Shown here: positions 61,758 through 64,000 of the stretch, piece after piece
Position numbering within the stretch: position 1 is the first letter of the stretch
Layout of the letters: each line of letters begins with the position of its first letter
From: Pseudomonas kilonensis
GTDB taxonomy: Bacteria; Pseudomonadota; Gammaproteobacteria; Pseudomonadales; Pseudomonadaceae
Length of the DNA: 64,000 nt
NCBI RefSeq assembly: GCF_001269885.1
Contig: NZ_LHVH01000010.1
Coordinates: 1 to 64,000 of the forward strand
Reading direction: 5' to 3'
The notes under the pieces: generated by a model
Seen by the model: the letters and a program-made list of their open reading frames with translations, nothing else
What the model was told of the DNA's origin: nothing
The model's database searches: none
Translations under genes and position numbers: made by a program

Positions 61758-63095
61758 ATGAGCAAGAAATACTTTGGCACCGACGGTATTCGTGGTCGGG
61801 TCGGCGAATACCCTATTACCCCTGATTTCATGCTCAAGCTCGGCTGGGCGGCCGGCATGGCGTTCCGCAAAATGGGCGCGTGCAAGGTGCTGGTCGGCAA
61901 GGACACGCGAATTTCCGGCTACATGTTCGAATCGGCACTCGAAGCCGGCCTGACATCGGCGGGTGCCGATGTGATGCTGCTGGGCCCGATGCCGACGCCA
62001 GCCATTGCCTACCTGACGCGTACGTTCCAGGCCCAGGCAGGCATCGTGATCAGTGCCTCGCACAACCCGCATGATGACAACGGCATCAAGTTCTTCTCCG
62101 GCCAGGGTACCAAGCTGCCGGATGATATCGAGCTGATGATCGAAGAGCTGCTGGACACGCCGATGACTGTGGTTGAGTCGAGCAAGATCGGCAAAGTGTC
62201 GCGGATCAACGATGCGTCGGGTCGCTACATCGAGTTCTGCAAAGGCAGTGTGCCGACCGGCACCAGTTTTTCCGGCCTGAAAATCGTCGTCGATTGCGCA
62301 CACGGGGCAACCTATAAGGTCGCGCCGAGCGTCTTTCGCGAGCTGGGCGCCGAGGTGGTGGTGCTTTCCGCCCAGCCTAATGGCCTGAACATCAATGACA
62401 ACTGTGGTTCCACCCATACCGAGGCGTTGCAGGCTGCGGTGCTGGCCGAGCAGGCTGATCTGGGGATCGCTTTCGATGGCGACGGTGATCGGGTCCTGAT
62501 GGTTGACCATACCGGTACGGTCGTCGATGGTGACGAGCTGCTGTTCATCATTGCTCGCGACCTGCATGGGCGTGGCAAGCTGCAGGGCGGCGTGGTCGGT
62601 ACGTTGATGAGCAACCTCGGCCTTGAACTGGCCCTGGCGGACCTGGATATCCCGTTCGTGCGGGCTAACGTGGGTGACCGCTACGTGATTTCGGAGCTGT
62701 TGGAGCGCAACTGGGTGATCGGGGGCGAGAACTCCGGCCACATCGTGTGCTTCGACCATACCACCACGGGTGATGCGATCATCGCGGCCCTGCAAGTGCT
62801 GATGGCACTCAAGGCGCGTAACGAAGGGCTCGCACAGTCGCGCCAGGCATTGCGCAAATGCCCGCAAGTGTTGATCAACGTGCGTTTCGGTGGCGGTGTA
62901 AATCCTCTCGAGCATGCGAAGGTCAAGCAGGCCAGTGAGCGTGTGACGCAGGCAATGGCCGGGCGTGGGCGCGTGTTGTTGCGCAAGTCCGGCACAGAGC
63001 CTTTGGTGCGTGTCATGGTCGAAGGAGAGGATGAAGCGCAAGTTCGCGGTTATGCCGAAGAGCTGGCAAAACTGGTTACTGAAGTTTCTGCCTGA
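61758..63095 (+). CDS. glmM: Phosphoglucosamine mutase GlmM
   Basis: Predicted 445 aa. Interconverts glucosamine-6-phosphate and glucosamine-1-phosphate for peptidoglycan and lipopolysaccharide. Active-site Ser in '[19 protein letters not shown]', metal loop '[12 protein letters not shown]', sugar-binding 'GGENSGHIV' and phosphate-binding '[15 protein letters not shown]' all intact. GGAG at 61749-61752. Follows folP by 16 bases, as usual in gammaproteobacteria. Confidence 0.97.
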   Translation: MSKKYFGTDGIRGRVGEYPITPDFMLKLGWAAGMAFRKMGACKVLVGKDTRISGYMFESALEAGLTSAGADVMLLGPMPTPAIAYLTRTFQAQAGIVISASHNPHDDNGIKFFSGQGTKLPDDIELMIEELLDTPMTVVESSKIGKVSRINDASGRYIEFCKGSVPTGTSFSGLKIVVDCAHGATYKVAPSVFRELGAEVVVLSAQPNGLNINDNCGSTHTEALQAAVLAEQADLGIAFDGDGDRVLMVDHTGTVVDGDELLFIIARDLHGRGKLQGGVVGTLMSNLGLELALADLDIPFVRANVGDRYVISELLERNWVIGGENSGHIVCFDHTTTGDAIIAALQVLMALKARNEGLAQSRQALRKCPQVLINVRFGGGVNPLEHAKVKQASERVTQAMAGRGRVLLRKSGTEPLVRVMVEGEDEAQVRGYAEELAKLVTEVSA

Positions 63096-63161
63096 ATTCG
63101 GCTTGCCAGTCATGAATCGGTTGGGTAACATCTGCGCCCACTTTGACCGACGAGGTACAGC

Positions 63162-64000
<839 letters not shown>

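Overview
The window reads as a chromosomal segment of a Pseudomonas species, probably of the P. fluorescens group. The evidence is the gene order bamE-fur-recN-grpE-dnaK-dnaJ-dapB-carA-carB-greA-rlmE-ftsH-folP-glmM-tpiA-secG, a REP doublet built on GTGGGAGC/GCTCCCAC, a Pseudomonas-type tmRNA with tag ANDENYGQEFAIAA, a cysteine-free Fur, and a cellulose locus with FleQ-like boxes. The genus call rests on recognition, not on a search.

Region 1 (1-3700) is AT-richer accessory DNA. It holds five small genes on the + strand: two SUKH/SMI1-KNR4 proteins, an Imm6-like protein, a DUF6985-like protein and an unrecognised 271-aa protein. This is the pattern of an orphan immunity-gene array downstream of a polymorphic-toxin locus, which would lie left of the window. 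Five copies of a hairpin repeat (arms AAAAAGGGGACAGATTTATTT-like) lie between or just before these genes. Region 2 (3700-8100) is mixed: a Fic protein with a non-canonical core motif below a double palindrome, a small Pseudomonas-type hypothetical with a structured leader, a possible short RNA, a truncated NYN-domain gene, and a leucine-rich-repeat protein. A divergent 2-isopropylmalate synthase follows.

Region 3 (9921-23650, - strand) is one complete cellulose operon, bcsE-F-G-R-Q-A-B-Z-C. Most junctions overlap by a few bases, so translation is probably coupled. It combines synthase (A, B), c-di-GMP sensing (PilZ in BcsA, RFGD in BcsE), phosphoethanolamine transferase (G), cellulase (Z) and outer-membrane export (C). 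Upstream are tandem AATAAATT cores closely matching the FleQ box. Region 4 (24322-31641) is a GlxA/AraC-type regulator divergent from an ABC amino-acid importer, an amidase, a DadA-like FAD oxidoreductase and a RidA protein. This looks like a catabolic unit for an amide or (D-)amino-acid compound.

Region 5 (31673-41288) has tmRNA (ssrA), a small secreted protein, and the lactate locus lldP-lutA-lutB-lutC-dld, divergent from its GntR/FCD regulator. A perfect 17-bp LldR-type palindrome and a candidate Crc/Hfq A-rich site lie in the divergent promoter. Region 6 (41299-64000) is core genome: smpB, an NSS transporter, ratA-rnfH, bamE, fur, recN, the heat-shock genes grpE-dnaK-dnaJ with clear sigma-32 promoters, dapB, carAB with an attenuator-like leader, greA, yhbY, rlmE, ftsH, folP, glmM, tpiA and the start of secG at the right edge.

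No rRNA, tRNA, CRISPR array, intact insertion sequence, phage or replication origin was seen. The best candidates for something new are the hairpin-punctuated immunity array, the Fic gene with its palindromic operators, and the possible short RNA at about 5911-5976. All coordinates and motifs were read by eye. Family names come from memory of family features, not from database searches.
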